From Pseudoalteromonas galatheae (GTDB lineage: Bacteria; Pseudomonadota; Gammaproteobacteria; Enterobacterales; Alteromonadaceae): DNA of 64,000 nt. The number at the start of each line of letters is the position of its first letter. Positions within the stretch are counted from its first letter, which is position 1. Location: assembly GCF_005886105.2 (NCBI RefSeq), contig NZ_PNCO02000002.1, forward strand, positions 558,001-622,000, read 5' to 3'. Positions 27,449 through 36,278 of the stretch are shown piece by piece. Both the position numbers and the translations under genes were made by a program. The notes below the pieces were generated by a model, which worked only from the letters and a program-made list of their open reading frames with translations, was not told where the DNA came from and made no database searches.

Positions 27449-27880
27449 ATTATTTCTGTGTGTCTTGGCGAGATTTTCAAGCGTAGTGATCGCCGAAGCA
27501 TAAATCTCTCGTGAGGTTTTATTGAGCCCGCCGCTAGCTGCTGAAATTTCAAATGTACGCTTCATATCTCCAAGTAAATCAGTCTTTTCATGTGGGTTTT
27601 CAGTCATTGATATCGGCGCGCCGATAGCCATCATCTGACCTGAACCAATAAACCCACCTTCGAATAGTTCTCGGGACATAGTTCGTGCTTCTGCCGCTGA
27701 AATATTGTGAACGTTGTATTTAGAGGCAATAGTTTGCCAATTATGTTTGGCATTGTTTGCGGTTTGGCTAATGGAGACTTGAGTGTCTTTCTGTACTGCT
27801 TCAGCCTCTTTTGGTTGATTCTGGCTCTGGCTGCTATAAATTGTTGGTGAGCCAACCCCTTGAGTTTGACTAACAAGCAT
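27437..27880 (-). CDS. Hypothetical protein, disordered N-terminus
   Basis: Protein of 147 residues without signal peptide or recognised domain. Residues 1-45 are Gln/Ser-rich (SSQSQNQPKEAEAVQ), typical of disorder. Residues about 48-147 look folded (NISAAEARTMSRELFEGGF, LLGDMKRTFEISAASGG). Similar layouts occur in small Alteromonadales proteins of unknown role. The C-terminus NNIPI and the stop codon come from the terminal repeat of MITE B3, so the original end may have been changed. Confidence 0.7.
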   Translation of the reverse strand: MLVSQTQGVGSPTIYSSQSQNQPKEAEAVQKDTQVSISQTANNAKHNWQTIASKYNVHNISAAEARTMSRELFEGGFIGSGQMMAIGAPISMTENPHEKTDLLGDMKRTFEISAASGGLNKTSREIYASAITTLENLAKTHRNNIPI

Positions 27881-28058
27881 AGGTAATCCTTTATATGATG
27901 AAATATAGATTAATAACTAAGCAATTGTCGTGCCGCAACATTTTGGGTAGCTATTCTTAATTCAATAGCGATTTAAAGAAGAATATAGAGGACGCTCTAC
28001 TCACTTTTACAGTATCATATGCCGATGATACACAGCCTAAAAAGTGATACAGTTAATT

Positions 28059-28400
28059 ATGTCTTTACCTGCTTGCCCCAAGTGCAATTCTGAATATGTT
28101 TATCAAGATCAAAGTCAGCTAATATGTCCTGAATGTGCTTACGAATGGGATCCTAACGCGACTGCTACCGAGGACGACATTCAAGTAAAAGATGCCAACG
28201 GCACACTATTAGCTGATGGCGATAAAGTCACTGTGATTAAAGATTTAAAAATTAAAGGCAGCTCACAAGTCATTAAGATTGGTACTAAGGCTTTGGTAAG
28301 GCGAGTGCTAGATAAAAAAGACCATGAACTTGACTGTAAGGTTGATGGCGTTGGTGAAATGATGGTGACAGCGAAGTTTGTTAAGAAAGCAAATACTTAA
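28059..28400 (+). CDS. YjdM/PhnA-like zinc-ribbon protein
   Basis: Small cytoplasmic protein of 113 residues of the YjdM (formerly PhnA-like) family. The N-terminal zinc ribbon is clear ([23 protein letters not shown]), followed by the PhnA SH3-like domain ([27 protein letters not shown]). The ATG at 28059 starts at the conserved MSLPACPKC; an upstream in-frame GTG would add five residues. It was once linked to phosphonate use, but its role is not established. Confidence 0.93.
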   Translation: MSLPACPKCNSEYVYQDQSQLICPECAYEWDPNATATEDDIQVKDANGTLLADGDKVTVIKDLKIKGSSQVIKIGTKALVRRVLDKKDHELDCKVDGVGEMMVTAKFVKKANT

Positions 28401-28540
28401 GTGGATAAGTGTTCAGAAGTTATGGGGTTTTAAAGCGCTATTGATCTCCAATTATAAGTGAGCAAGATAATCACTCTCAGATTTACCTGAGCAAGTCTGA
28501 GAGTGAAATTCACCGGCTTCAATTTACGCCTGATTTGAAT

Positions 28541-28599
28541 AAGTGTGATAAGGGCTACTGTCGGTATAAGCATCACGCGATTTTGACGTAATCACACTG
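28541..28599. repeat. Short palindromic element, family C copy 1
   Basis: About 57 bp bounded by GTGTGATAAGG and GTAATCACAC. The inner GCGATTTTGACGTAATCACAC matches the inverted copy at 32781-32845. The two copies face each other across the zinc-starvation genes. Confidence 0.75.
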
Positions 28600-28629
28600 G
28601 CTCATGATTGAGCTAGTTCACTTAATCGT

Positions 28630-29835
28630 TTATTCAATCCAAGCAGGAAAAGGATCGGGTAAGGATTTCCAAATATCTACGCCTAATTGCAATTCCTCAT
28701 CGGTCAATAAGCATTCATCTAGTTTATTAATTAATTCGCCTTTATCTAAACCTTGACCAATGAAAACCAACTCTTGACGTCTATCGCCATAAGGTTCAAC
28801 CCACTGCGCTTCAATCGCAGAAACATATTCAGGATCTTCAGGCCACTCTTCACGAGGTACCGCAAACCAGAATAAGCCTGCCTGACCATATCTGGCGATG
28901 CCGCCTGCTTGGCTCCAACTACCAGCAAAGTTGGGCCGAGTTGCTAACCAAAAAAAACCTTTAGAGCGCAGTAGCTTACCAGCTTTATCGTTCGCATGTA
29001 AAAAATCATAGAAACGTTTCGGATGAAATGGGCGCCTACGACAATAGCTAAAACTAGTTATACCGAACTCTTCTGTTTCAGGCACATGTTCACCACGCAT
29101 TTCTTTAAGCCAGCCGGGAGCTTGCTGCGCTTTTTCAAAGCTAAAACTGTTGGTATTTAAAATTTGCTTTAATGGAATTTGGCCATGCGTTATAGGGATT
29201 TGTGTTGCCTCTGTATTCAAACTCCTTAGAATACTTTGTAGTTGTGTGAGCTCTTCAGCACTCACTAAATCTGTTTTACTGATCACGAGTCTATCTGCAA
29301 ACTCTACCTGTTCAATCAGTAGATCAGCAACACTTCGTTCGTCCTCCTCACCAAGACTTTCACCAACTTCCTGCAAGGACTTTGCCTGATTATAGTCCTT
29401 TAAAAAATTAACAGCATCGACAACCGTAACCATGGTATCTAACTTGGCGACGTTCGATAAGCTAATGCCATCTTCGTCCTTGAAGGTAAACGTTTCGGCA
29501 ACAGGTAATGGCTCCGAAATACCAGTTGACTCGATAACAAGATAATCATACTTTTCAGATTTAGCTAAACGAGTAACTTCCTCAAGCAAATCCTCTCGAA
29601 GAGTACAACAGATACACCCATTGCTCATTTCAACGAGTTTCTCTTCAGCTCGGTTAAGGCTGACTTCGTTTTGTACCGTTGCCACATCAATGTTGATTTC
29701 ACTCATATCATTCACTATTACAGCGACTCGCAAACCGTCACGATTGTTTAAGATGTAATTGAGTAAAGTTGTTTTACCTGCACCAAGGAATCCTGATAAA
29801 ACAGTTACAGGTAATAAGTTTGTTGAGTTTAACAT
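28630..29835 (-). CDS. zigA: COG0523 GTPase, zinc metallochaperone ZigA-like
   Basis: G3E-family P-loop GTPase of 401 residues. Walker A is GFLGAGKTT (15-23), and the metal-binding CICC (74-77) lies in the usual [12 protein letters not shown] block. The C-terminal CobW_C domain includes [13 protein letters not shown] and [12 protein letters not shown]0523 proteins of this subgroup are made under zinc shortage and are thought to deliver zinc to client enzymes. It is transcribed 36 bp after the DksA2-like gene, downstream of a Zur-like box, which supports the zinc role over cobalt or nitrile hydratase functions. Confidence 0.92.
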   Translation of the reverse strand: MLNSTNLLPVTVLSGFLGAGKTTLLNYILNNRDGLRVAVIVNDMSEINIDVATVQNEVSLNRAEEKLVEMSNGCICCTLREDLLEEVTRLAKSEKYDYLVIESTGISEPLPVAETFTFKDEDGISLSNVAKLDTMVTVVDAVNFLKDYNQAKSLQEVGESLGEEDERSVADLLIEQVEFADRLVISKTDLVSAEELTQLQSILRSLNTEATQIPITHGQIPLKQILNTNSFSFEKAQQAPGWLKEMRGEHVPETEEFGITSFSYCRRRPFHPKRFYDFLHANDKAGKLLRSKGFFWLATRPNFAGSWSQAGGIARYGQAGLFWFAVPREEWPEDPEYVSAIEAQWVEPYGDRRQELVFIGQGLDKGELINKLDECLLTDEELQLGVDIWKSLPDPFPAWIE

Positions 29836-29871
29836 TGTAATTTCGCCCCAAGTTACAAGTGTTTTAGTAGG

Positions 29872-30318
29872 TTAAGATTCTTCTCGAATCTTTGCATAAG
29901 CATGCTCTGTAAGTTCTTTTGTTTGTTTTACATCTGCACAATATTCTGCTGTAGGTCTAGCTAAGAGTCTCTCTATACCAATTGGCTCGCCACTTTCTTG
30001 GCAGTAGCCGTACTCTCCCAATCTAATGCGCTCTAAAGAGTTTTGGATCTTAGGAAGTAACCGCTGCTCTCTATCTACAATCCGCATCAGAATGGCACAT
30101 TCTTCTTCCCAAGATGCCCTATCACTGATGTCGGCCAGCTCAGGACGATTAGCTAATTGTGCCTTAGCATCTCTAATGTGTTCTCGCGTTATATCATGAA
30201 GTTCAATCAAGTAATTTCGAAAGAATGTGCACTGTTGTTCATTCATATAATCTGACTGAGGTGCCGCTTTTATCTCTTGTATTGATAAAGAACCATACAC
30301 TTTATTTATATCTTGCAT
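29872..30318 (-). CDS. DksA2-type RNA polymerase-binding regulator lacking the zinc finger
   Basis: TraR/DksA family regulator of 148 residues that should insert its coiled coil into the RNA polymerase secondary channel. The acidic tip is present (D63-ISD66-RA). The four zinc cysteines are reduced to two: C106-x-x-S109 and C127-x-x-V130. Loss of the cysteines is the hallmark of the zinc-independent DksA2 paralog, which replaces DksA under zinc starvation in Pseudomonas. It heads an operon with the COG0523 gene, and a Zur-like box lies 20 bp upstream of its start. Confidence 0.92.
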   Translation of the reverse strand: MQDINKVYGSLSIQEIKAAPQSDYMNEQQCTFFRNYLIELHDITREHIRDAKAQLANRPELADISDRASWEEECAILMRIVDREQRLLPKIQNSLERIRLGEYGYCQESGEPIGIERLLARPTAEYCADVKQTKELTEHAYAKIREES

Positions 30319-30336
30319 GTTAACCTCCTAAGTAAT

Positions 30337-30351
30337 TGTTGTATTATAACA
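30337..30351. promoter_or_regulatory. Zur-box-like operator
   Basis: TGTTGTATTATAACA is a 15-bp dyad with one mismatch; in reverse it contains ATGTTATAATACAAC, close to the gammaproteobacterial Zur consensus with a GTTATA/TATAAC dyad. It lies between the divergent DksA2-like and M23 genes, so one site could repress both. Confidence 0.75.
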
Positions 30352-30451
30352 TAACACATGCGGTCTAGATCATCGGCTATTTTCTTAAGCTAACCAATTA
30401 GACTGGTTGAGCTGTGCTATTTTCTAAAAAGCAACTGTGATTCTGATGTAA

Positions 30452-31828
30452 ATGAGTGATTTAATGGAAAAAAATAAATTTATCTTTTTTGGGCTATTAC
30501 TCAAATTGCCAAGAAAACACTTAGTAGCAATTGTCGTTTCGACTATTACGCTTACTTGGTTGATCAGTGTAGAGTCTTCGAAAAGTCACTTAGTCTCAGA
30601 TAAGCGATTAGATATTAATGAAGTTATAACGGCCAAACCCAACTTGATTACAGATAAAGTTTCTGATCTTAGCTAGCAGGATATTTCAGCTCCATTGAAG
30701 GTAAGCCCTGAACCCAAATATCAAAAGACCAAAGTGGTCATTACTAAAGGTGATACACTGAGCACGCTATTTGAGCGCTTAAACATTTCACAACAAACAC
30801 TTTATGAGGTGCTTAGTGCTGATGAATCTATATTGGCACTAGAGACACTCAAGCCAAATAATGTGCTTATTTTTAAATACTTTACTAAAAGTCATGAATT
30901 GCAGGAGTTAGAGTTATTCGTTCATGCTGGTCATCGTGTAATTTATCGTCGTGCTGAAGATGGTGGCATAGAGTATGAAACATTAATTCAAGATGGCGAA
31001 TGGCGCACTAAACTCATTAGTGGTGAAATAAATGGTAGTTTTTACCTCTCGGCGCAAAAAGCTGGGTTAACTGAAGCAGATGCAGCCGTAGTGACTAAAA
31101 TATTTAAGGAACAGCTCAATTTTGCTCGCGCTATTCGACAAGGCGATAAGTTTCAAGTAATCAGAAATGAGCAGTTTGTTGATGGAAAACCTACTGGACA
31201 AGCCCACATAGTTGGTGCCAGATTTCAACAAAAGACCAATGAATACACTGCTTTTTTATTTGATGATGGGCGTTTTTACGGCAAGCAGGGCCATAGCTTA
31301 ACAAGAGCATTTAGAAGGTTGCCTTTACAAAAATCGTACAGGGTAAGCTCTCATTTTAATCCCAGAAGAAAACACCCTGTTACAGGTCGTATTAGGCCTC
31401 ACAACGGGGTAGACTTTGCCACGCCTACAGGTACTAAAATAGTTTCCACTGGCGATGGTATTGTAACAAGAGTGGGCAATCATAAATTTGCTGGTAAATA
31501 TATAGATATTAGGCACAGTAGTAAGTACAAGGCGAGATATTTACATTTACACAAGATCAATGTCCATCAAGGTCAGCCTATAAAGCGTGGACAGATAATT
31601 GCGCTTTCAGGCAACACAGGCCGTTCAACTGGCCCTCATTTGCATTTTGAACTTCACATTAATGGTAGACCAGTTGATCCATTGAAAGCCAAAATTCCAC
31701 TTACTCGATCATTAACCAAAAGTGACAAAACCGCTTTCTTAAAACTGGTTGCTATGCGTACTAATATGCTAGACAGTGCACTTGAATCTGAGATAAACAA
31801 AGCGCACGAAACCATGTTGGCAGATTGA
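30452..31828 (+). pseudogene. M23 zinc metalloendopeptidase (MepM/ShyB-like) with in-frame amber stop
   Basis: Cell-wall DD-endopeptidase gene of 458 coding positions broken by TAG at 30674-30676 (codon 75). The frame is unchanged across it. The N-terminal part has a membrane anchor (HLVAIVVSTITLTWLISV). After the stop the frame resumes with an OapA/LysM-like region (ITKGDTLSTLFERLN) and a full M23 domain with its ligands: H and D in RPHNGVDFA, HLH in RYLHLH and in GPHLHFEL. A TTG at 30695 could restart, but that product would lack the anchor. ShyB of Vibrio cholerae is a Zur-controlled M23 enzyme, and the position opposite a Zur-like box fits. Either a true pseudogene, a sequencing error or suppressed amber. 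Confidence 0.85.
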
Positions 31829-31832
31829 AGTT

Positions 31833-31857
31833 TAAGGTGAGCTTACTGTTCACCTTA
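31833..31857 (+). terminator. Hairpin after the M23 gene
   Basis: TAAGGTGA and TCACCTTA pair across a 9-base loop, five bases after the stop codon. No U-run follows, so termination is uncertain. Confidence 0.5.
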
Positions 31858-31892
31858 GCTCAATGTTAGACGACAACGCTTTTTTATTAAAG

Positions 31893-32219
31893 TTAATCCG
31901 ATAAAGCGAGCTTATCAATCTCCATATGCTTTTTAATAAAGCGGATCAGATGCTTGTCTTTATTTGGGTCCAGCGGTAGATATTACCGTTCTAGATATTT
32001 GGCTAATACCCTTTCAAGCAAATAACTATACGCCAATCCACCTTGCTTTGATGTGGGTGAATGTAGTTCACTAGGGTCAACAAAATAACTTACCGCTTTA
32101 TTAGCCTCTTGCAGTCTCTATACATAGTCATTGACAGCGGAAAAATGGTGACACCCGCTACTATTGCCTTCTTAACGAGCCAATTTATGGCTTGGATAAG
32201 TCCCAATTCGTTTTTCAGG
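31893..32219 (-). pseudogene. Decayed gene remnant with frameshift and in-frame stop
   Basis: On the minus strand, protein-like frames continue one after another. LGLIQAINWLVKKAIVAG lies in one frame. VSYFVDPSELHSPTSKQGG and AYSYLLERVLAKYLER then follow in another, up to TAA at 31983. After that stop the same frame continues with PLDPNKDKHLIRFIKKHMEI to TAA at 31893. The pattern is that of a broken gene. The family is not recognised. The region between the M23 gene and the lipoprotein gene holds nothing else. Confidence 0.45.
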
Positions 32220-32370
32220 TAATTTGCATGTTGAAATGACTAAGCTTGGCTGGTAACTTGCTAAAAATATTAAATACAGTTAGCTTGAATTTTGTGCTCA
32301 TTTCTTTTGTGGATGAGTGAGATATTCAGGAATTCACGCTAATAAGCTGTTATGAATATTAAGGAAAATT

Positions 32371-32784
32371 ATGTTGAAAGGCCTATATATATGTTTTTTG
32401 GTGTTTGCATTAGCTTCATGCAGCTCGACTAAAAATACATCTAGTCAAAACCTAGAGATGAATAACTCAATGGTATCGTCTGACTCCGAGTACGGCTATA
32501 GTCCAACCAAACCTATTGAACTTGGTGGTTTTCTCCGCGGAACAAAATACGAAGGAGCTCATATTGAATACTTCCAGAGCTTATTTGGACCCAATGGTGA
32601 GCAATTGGAAATAAAGCGCCTAGGTAGTTGTTGTCCATTCGAAGATTCATCTATGCCTTTCGGTGGAGGACTGTTGGATAAATATGAGCTGTCATATGAG
32701 GGCCTATCTGAGCCAGTTGTTATTCATGTTAATTTGTACAAATTTAATAAACCGATGGCTCCTAAAGGCTTTACTCTGAATTAG
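32371..32784 (+). CDS. Lipoprotein with conserved GSCCPF motif, function unknown
   Basis: Outer-membrane-type lipoprotein of 137 residues. The lipobox is LASC (Cys17). The body contains EYGYSPTKPIELGGFLRG, FGPNGEQLEIKRLGSCCPF, GGGLLDKYELSYEGL and a terminal PKGFTLN. This arrangement is known in marine Bacteroidetes and Gammaproteobacteria, where homologs are sometimes labelled 2-dehydro-3-deoxyphosphooctonate aldolase without basis. The paired cysteines suggest a disulfide or metal site. Its TAG stop overlaps element C2. Confidence 0.75.
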   Translation: MLKGLYICFLVFALASCSSTKNTSSQNLEMNNSMVSSDSEYGYSPTKPIELGGFLRGTKYEGAHIEYFQSLFGPNGEQLEIKRLGSCCPFEDSSMPFGGGLLDKYELSYEGLSEPVVIHVNLYKFNKPMAPKGFTLN

Positions 32785-32845
32785 TGTGATTACGTCAAAA
32801 TCGCTTGATACTTATACTGTCAGTATCCCTTGGTAATCACACTAA
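32781..32845. repeat. Short palindromic element, family C copy 2
   Basis: Bounded by TTAGTGTGATTAC and its inverse GTAATCACACTAA, 65 bp. The inner TTACGTCAAAATCGC matches copy 1 (28541-28599) in inverted orientation. It contains the TAG stop of the lipoprotein gene. Confidence 0.8.
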
Positions 32846-32866
32846 ATTCTTTTCAACTAATTCAGG

Positions 32867-33937
32867 TTATCCACCTTTTAGCGCCGAAAGCTCCGCTTTC
32901 AGATTTAATATTTCTTGATTAAGTGCAGATATATGGATATCTTTTTGAGCACTCTCTTCTAATAGTAATATTTTACTATTTTCTAGCTCTGTAATTTCTT
33001 GCTGCTGATATTGGTTAGTATGAGTGAGTTCCGCAACTGTTTTATGTAAACTGTCATTTTCGCTGACTAATGATGTTACTTTATCCTCTAAAGTGTTAGA
33101 TAAGTTTCTTAAAGTGAAAACCTGAGTACTAAGACTATTGATACTCAACTTAGCTGAATCTAATTGACTCTCACATAGCTGCAAAGTACTTTTAGCAAAA
33201 AGACCATCCTGGCTAAGTCGAGAGATTTCAGTCTCACTAAGCGCTCTACTATATATTTGAACATCATCCAACACTGATGCGCTGTGGCTATATAAAGTGG
33301 ACTTTTCCCACGTTGCAAACCGTAACCTTCTGCTAGTGTTTGCTATTGAACCATTACCCACATATTCTGTACCTCTTAACTCACCATTTCTATATAACTT
33401 TATATATTCACCTTCACGCACACCAGTAATAAAGTACCATTCATTGAGTGTAAGAGCTTCATAATCTCTAACGCTGACGGACTGCTTGTCTACTTCAACT
33501 CCAAATGTAAGCCCTTTGGAGCTTCTACCACTACAAATAGATAAATGCCACTCATTTGTTCCCGGTTTATCTCCACTGTGCCACTTATTAACTGCAGCAC
33601 ATCTGTTCCAATTACTAGTTGTGGGTTGGAGCTTTTTAACCCAAAATGCGACTGTAAAATCCCCATTATCAAAGTTTAAGCTTTCACTGTCAGGTATGAT
33701 AGCTGTATCATTTACACCATCAAATTTTACTCCGAAATTATTCTTTCCCTGCGTAGTTACAGGGCCATTGTAAAATGTACCGTGATTTTCACCAACAGAG
33801 TCAATAACAGCTTGAGCATTGTCTAACTTCCACAAACTAACAAGCCCATCTGGGTTTTTATCTAACGCATAAGAAAAGAACGAGAAAAAGAATATTAAAA
33901 TAATAAGAACTCTTGTAAAATAACCAGTTAAAAGCAT
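32867..33937 (-). CDS. Secreted LamG/concanavalin-A-like protein with C-terminal coiled coil
   Basis: Exported protein of 356 residues. The signal peptide is VLIILIFFFSFFSYA. Residues about 30-235 form a LamG/laminin-G_3 beta-sandwich (GLVSLWKLDNAQAVIDSVGE, GVKFDGVNDTAIIPDSESL, FTVAFWVKK, LDDVQIYSRALSETEI). Residues about 255-352 have heptad-like leucines and many Glu/Gln (NTLEDKVTSLVSENDSLHKT), a coiled coil that may drive oligomerisation. It probably binds a carbohydrate or surface ligand; no catalytic domain is present. It sits beside element C2 and the IS256 remnant. Confidence 0.85.
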   Translation of the reverse strand: MLLTGYFTRVLIILIFFFSFFSYALDKNPDGLVSLWKLDNAQAVIDSVGENHGTFYNGPVTTQGKNNFGVKFDGVNDTAIIPDSESLNFDNGDFTVAFWVKKLQPTTSNWNRCAAVNKWHSGDKPGTNEWHLSICSGRSSKGLTFGVEVDKQSVSVRDYEALTLNEWYFITGVREGEYIKLYRNGELRGTEYVGNGSIANTSRRLRFATWEKSTLYSHSASVLDDVQIYSRALSETEISRLSQDGLFAKSTLQLCESQLDSAKLSINSLSTQVFTLRNLSNTLEDKVTSLVSENDSLHKTVAELTHTNQYQQQEITELENSKILLLEESAQKDIHISALNQEILNLKAELSALKGG

Positions 33938-34100
33938 AAAAATCCTATATAAAATTTTTATTTAAAATAATACACTTTAAAATTAATGAAAATCAACTAA
34001 AAGCTCATCGCAAATTCAAGTCCGAAGCAGCGAAAAATAGTGACGGTAGTGTTTAGAAACCGTAGTCATTTCAGTATTATTAAGAAAACAGGAATAACAC

Positions 34101-34663
34101 ATAACTGAATCTTTCGACTTCAACAAAGCATTAGCTGAACTTCAATCTGGTAAAGACTTAACTGGTGAAGATGGCATTTTAACGCCACTCATTAAACAAT
34201 TAGCAGAAGCAGTCCTACAAGCAGAGCTAGAGCAATACTTAGGAATTGATCTACAACTAAATCGCAAGAACGGCACTAGCAAGAAAACGATTAAATCATC
34301 CGTAGGTCAATTTGAGTTTGAAGTGCCAAGAGACCGTACTGACTAGTTTGAGTCACGACTGGTTAAGAAAAATCAACCTGAAATTGACCAAAAAATACTA
34401 TCCATGTTTACGTTAGGCATGAGCTATCGGGATATTCGAGGCCATGTGCAGAAGGTGTATGGTATTGAAATTCCAGAAGCCACCATTACAGGAGTAACTG
34501 ACCAGCTAATTCCAGAGCTTAAAGCGTGGCAATCACGAAGTTTTGATACGCTGTATCTGTTTCATCTGGCTTGATGCTAGTCACTATAAAATCAAAGAGA
34601 ACGGCCGCTACTTTAGCAAGGCGGTTTACACAGTACTTGGAATTAATATCGATAGAGAAAAGT
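34101..34663 (+). pseudogene. IS256 (mutator) family transposase remnant
   Basis: N-terminal half of an IS256-type transposase with several lesions. The start is ATA where ATG is expected. TAG stands at 34344-34346 in PRDRTD-stop-FESRLVKK. A single-base loss lies near 34550, before IWLDASHYKIKENGRYFSKA (first catalytic Asp). Similarity ends after YTVLGINIDREK. The second and third catalytic residues and the inverted repeats are absent. Confidence 0.9.
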
Positions 34664-35006
34664 AAGGAGGAAAATAAAGAGAAAATAAGTGACATATATG
34701 GACGCTCTGCTGCTGTCAAGTAATACTCATCCAACAAGGTTGTTTTAACAGCCTTGTTGCTTCTTTTATTTATCTCTCATTTACTATTTGTATGTATTGA
34801 TAAACAGTCACTTTGAGTCACCCTAAATAAGGTGCTGCTCTGACATATATTCGGGCTTAACTGACTTTCAGCGCCCCTAATGAGTTTCGAACCTAGCCAC
34901 CCAAAAAGTAGAATACACCCACGCGGCATTGAATGCCTTGCCTATAACGGGTTTAACTAGGTAGGTTTGACCTTTTGTTCATCGTTATGTTTACAGCAAT
35001 GAGAAT

Positions 35007-35079
35007 ATGGCTATCAAGGGCTCATAAACACCCACTCGGGCTCGAGGCCCTTGTCACGACCGGGCTCCTTAATAGCCAT
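35007..35079 (-). ncRNA. Candidate guide (seek/bridge) RNA structure of the IS110 element
   Basis: In the gene-free end of the element, ATGGCTAT (35007-35014) pairs with ATAGCCAT (35072-35079). Directly inside, CAAGGGC (35015-35021) pairs with GCCCTTG (35047-35053). Such stem-loops downstream of the transposase correspond to the targeting RNA described for IS1111-type elements. The extent of the RNA is not known; only the stems are seen. Confidence 0.5.
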
Positions 35080-35087
35080 AATTTGAG

Positions 35088-36119
35088 TCATGATTGCGCC
35101 TCACTTTGTGTATATTGGGCTTTATAAGGTTCATTTCTTTGTAGCAATATCCACATTAAGCGAGCCAATCGGTGGGCCGTGGCCACCACCGCTTTATTTT
35201 TACCGCGACGTTCTACCAATGCGTTGATCCATTTGTTTAAATCATCCTGCTTTTTGTGCGCATGATTGACCACTGTACGGGCACCATGAATGAGTTGTTT
35301 TCTTAGATAACGATCACCTCGTTTGGTGATCCCTCCCATCTTCTTGGTTTCACCCGAAGCATATTGACGTGGTGTGATCCCAAGCCACACAGCCAACTCC
35401 TTTTTATTAGAAAATGCTTGCCCTTTATCTATTGTGGCACTCAATGCCGATGCGTTGATAATCCCAATTCCGGGGATGGATTGGATAATTTGAGCAGCTT
35501 GGCTCTGTTCATTAAACTGCTTAAATTGTGCCTCTACATTTTTAATATTGGCGTCTAACTTTTGCATTTCTTCATAAACGTCTCTGAGGAGTAGATTTAA
35601 AGCTCCATGTAAATTACGGTTGAGCAGATCAGCAATGGTTGCACGAAAAGACTTTAAGCTCTTCTTGATGACGATGCCAAATTCAAGTAACAAACCACAT
35701 GTTTGGTTGATGCAGGCAGTTCGATTATGTATGAGCCGTTCCCGATAACGATGTAGTGCTAGGATTGCTTGTTGATGCTCTGTTTTTACAGGAACAAAGC
35801 GAATGTTAGGTCGAAGGCTCGCTTCATAAATCGCCATACAATCATTTTTATCGTTTTTATTGCCACGGACAAAAGGGGTAACATGTTGCGCAGGGATAAG
35901 CTGAACTTGGTGCCCAGCTTGTAAGCAGCAGCGCCCCCAATAATGAGACGTTGAGCATGATTCCATAACAACATTACAAGCAGGTAATTGGGTCAATGTT
36001 TGCAAGAGCTTTGCTCTATCTAACCTTCTGGAAAAACATTTATTACCTTGCTTATCAAACGATAAAAGTTGGAATACATTTTTTGCTAGATCAATTGAAA
36101 GCGTGCTAACGTTATTCAT
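35088..36119 (-). CDS. IS110 family transposase (DEDD recombinase)
   Basis: Site-specific DEDD transposase of 343 residues. The start at 36119 (MNNVSTLSIDLAKNVFQLL) has AGGAGA seven bases upstream. The DEDD_Tnp_IS110 domain is seen in SIDLAKN (first Asp), VVMESCSTS (Glu) and KNDKNDCMAI (Asp). The C-terminal Transposase_20 domain is seen in IIQSIPGIGIINASALSA, WLGITPRQYASGETKKMGGI and GDRYLRKQLIHGAR. It appears intact, in contrast to the neighbouring IS256 remnant. Confidence 0.95.
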   Translation of the reverse strand: MNNVSTLSIDLAKNVFQLLSFDKQGNKCFSRRLDRAKLLQTLTQLPACNVVMESCSTSHYWGRCCLQAGHQVQLIPAQHVTPFVRGNKNDKNDCMAIYEASLRPNIRFVPVKTEHQQAILALHRYRERLIHNRTACINQTCGLLLEFGIVIKKSLKSFRATIADLLNRNLHGALNLLLRDVYEEMQKLDANIKNVEAQFKQFNEQSQAAQIIQSIPGIGIINASALSATIDKGQAFSNKKELAVWLGITPRQYASGETKKMGGITKRGDRYLRKQLIHGARTVVNHAHKKQDDLNKWINALVERRGKNKAVVATAHRLARLMWILLQRNEPYKAQYTQSEAQS

Positions 36120-36278
36120 GATGGACTCTCCTAATAACTGTGTTTGCAACTATCAGTTTGGCGCATTGACGCCGATTTGGGAGCGTCCATCTCATCACCC
36201 ACCACTATTAGCATCCAAACTGAGGAAGTGAAGTAAAAAGCATATAAACACTCCAGTAACTTTGGCCAAAAACGTTTA

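Larger units (their letters stand above)
34698..36190 (-). mobile_element. IS110 family element, IS1111-like
   Basis: A 1493-bp unit bounded by perfect 10-bp inverted repeats, ATGGACGCTC on the left and GAGCGTCCAT on the right. It contains one transposase gene and a gene-free segment of about 380 bp downstream of it. Short (sub)terminal inverted repeats and this size fit the IS1111 group. The exact insertion junction was not fixed because this family makes no target duplication. Confidence 0.8.
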
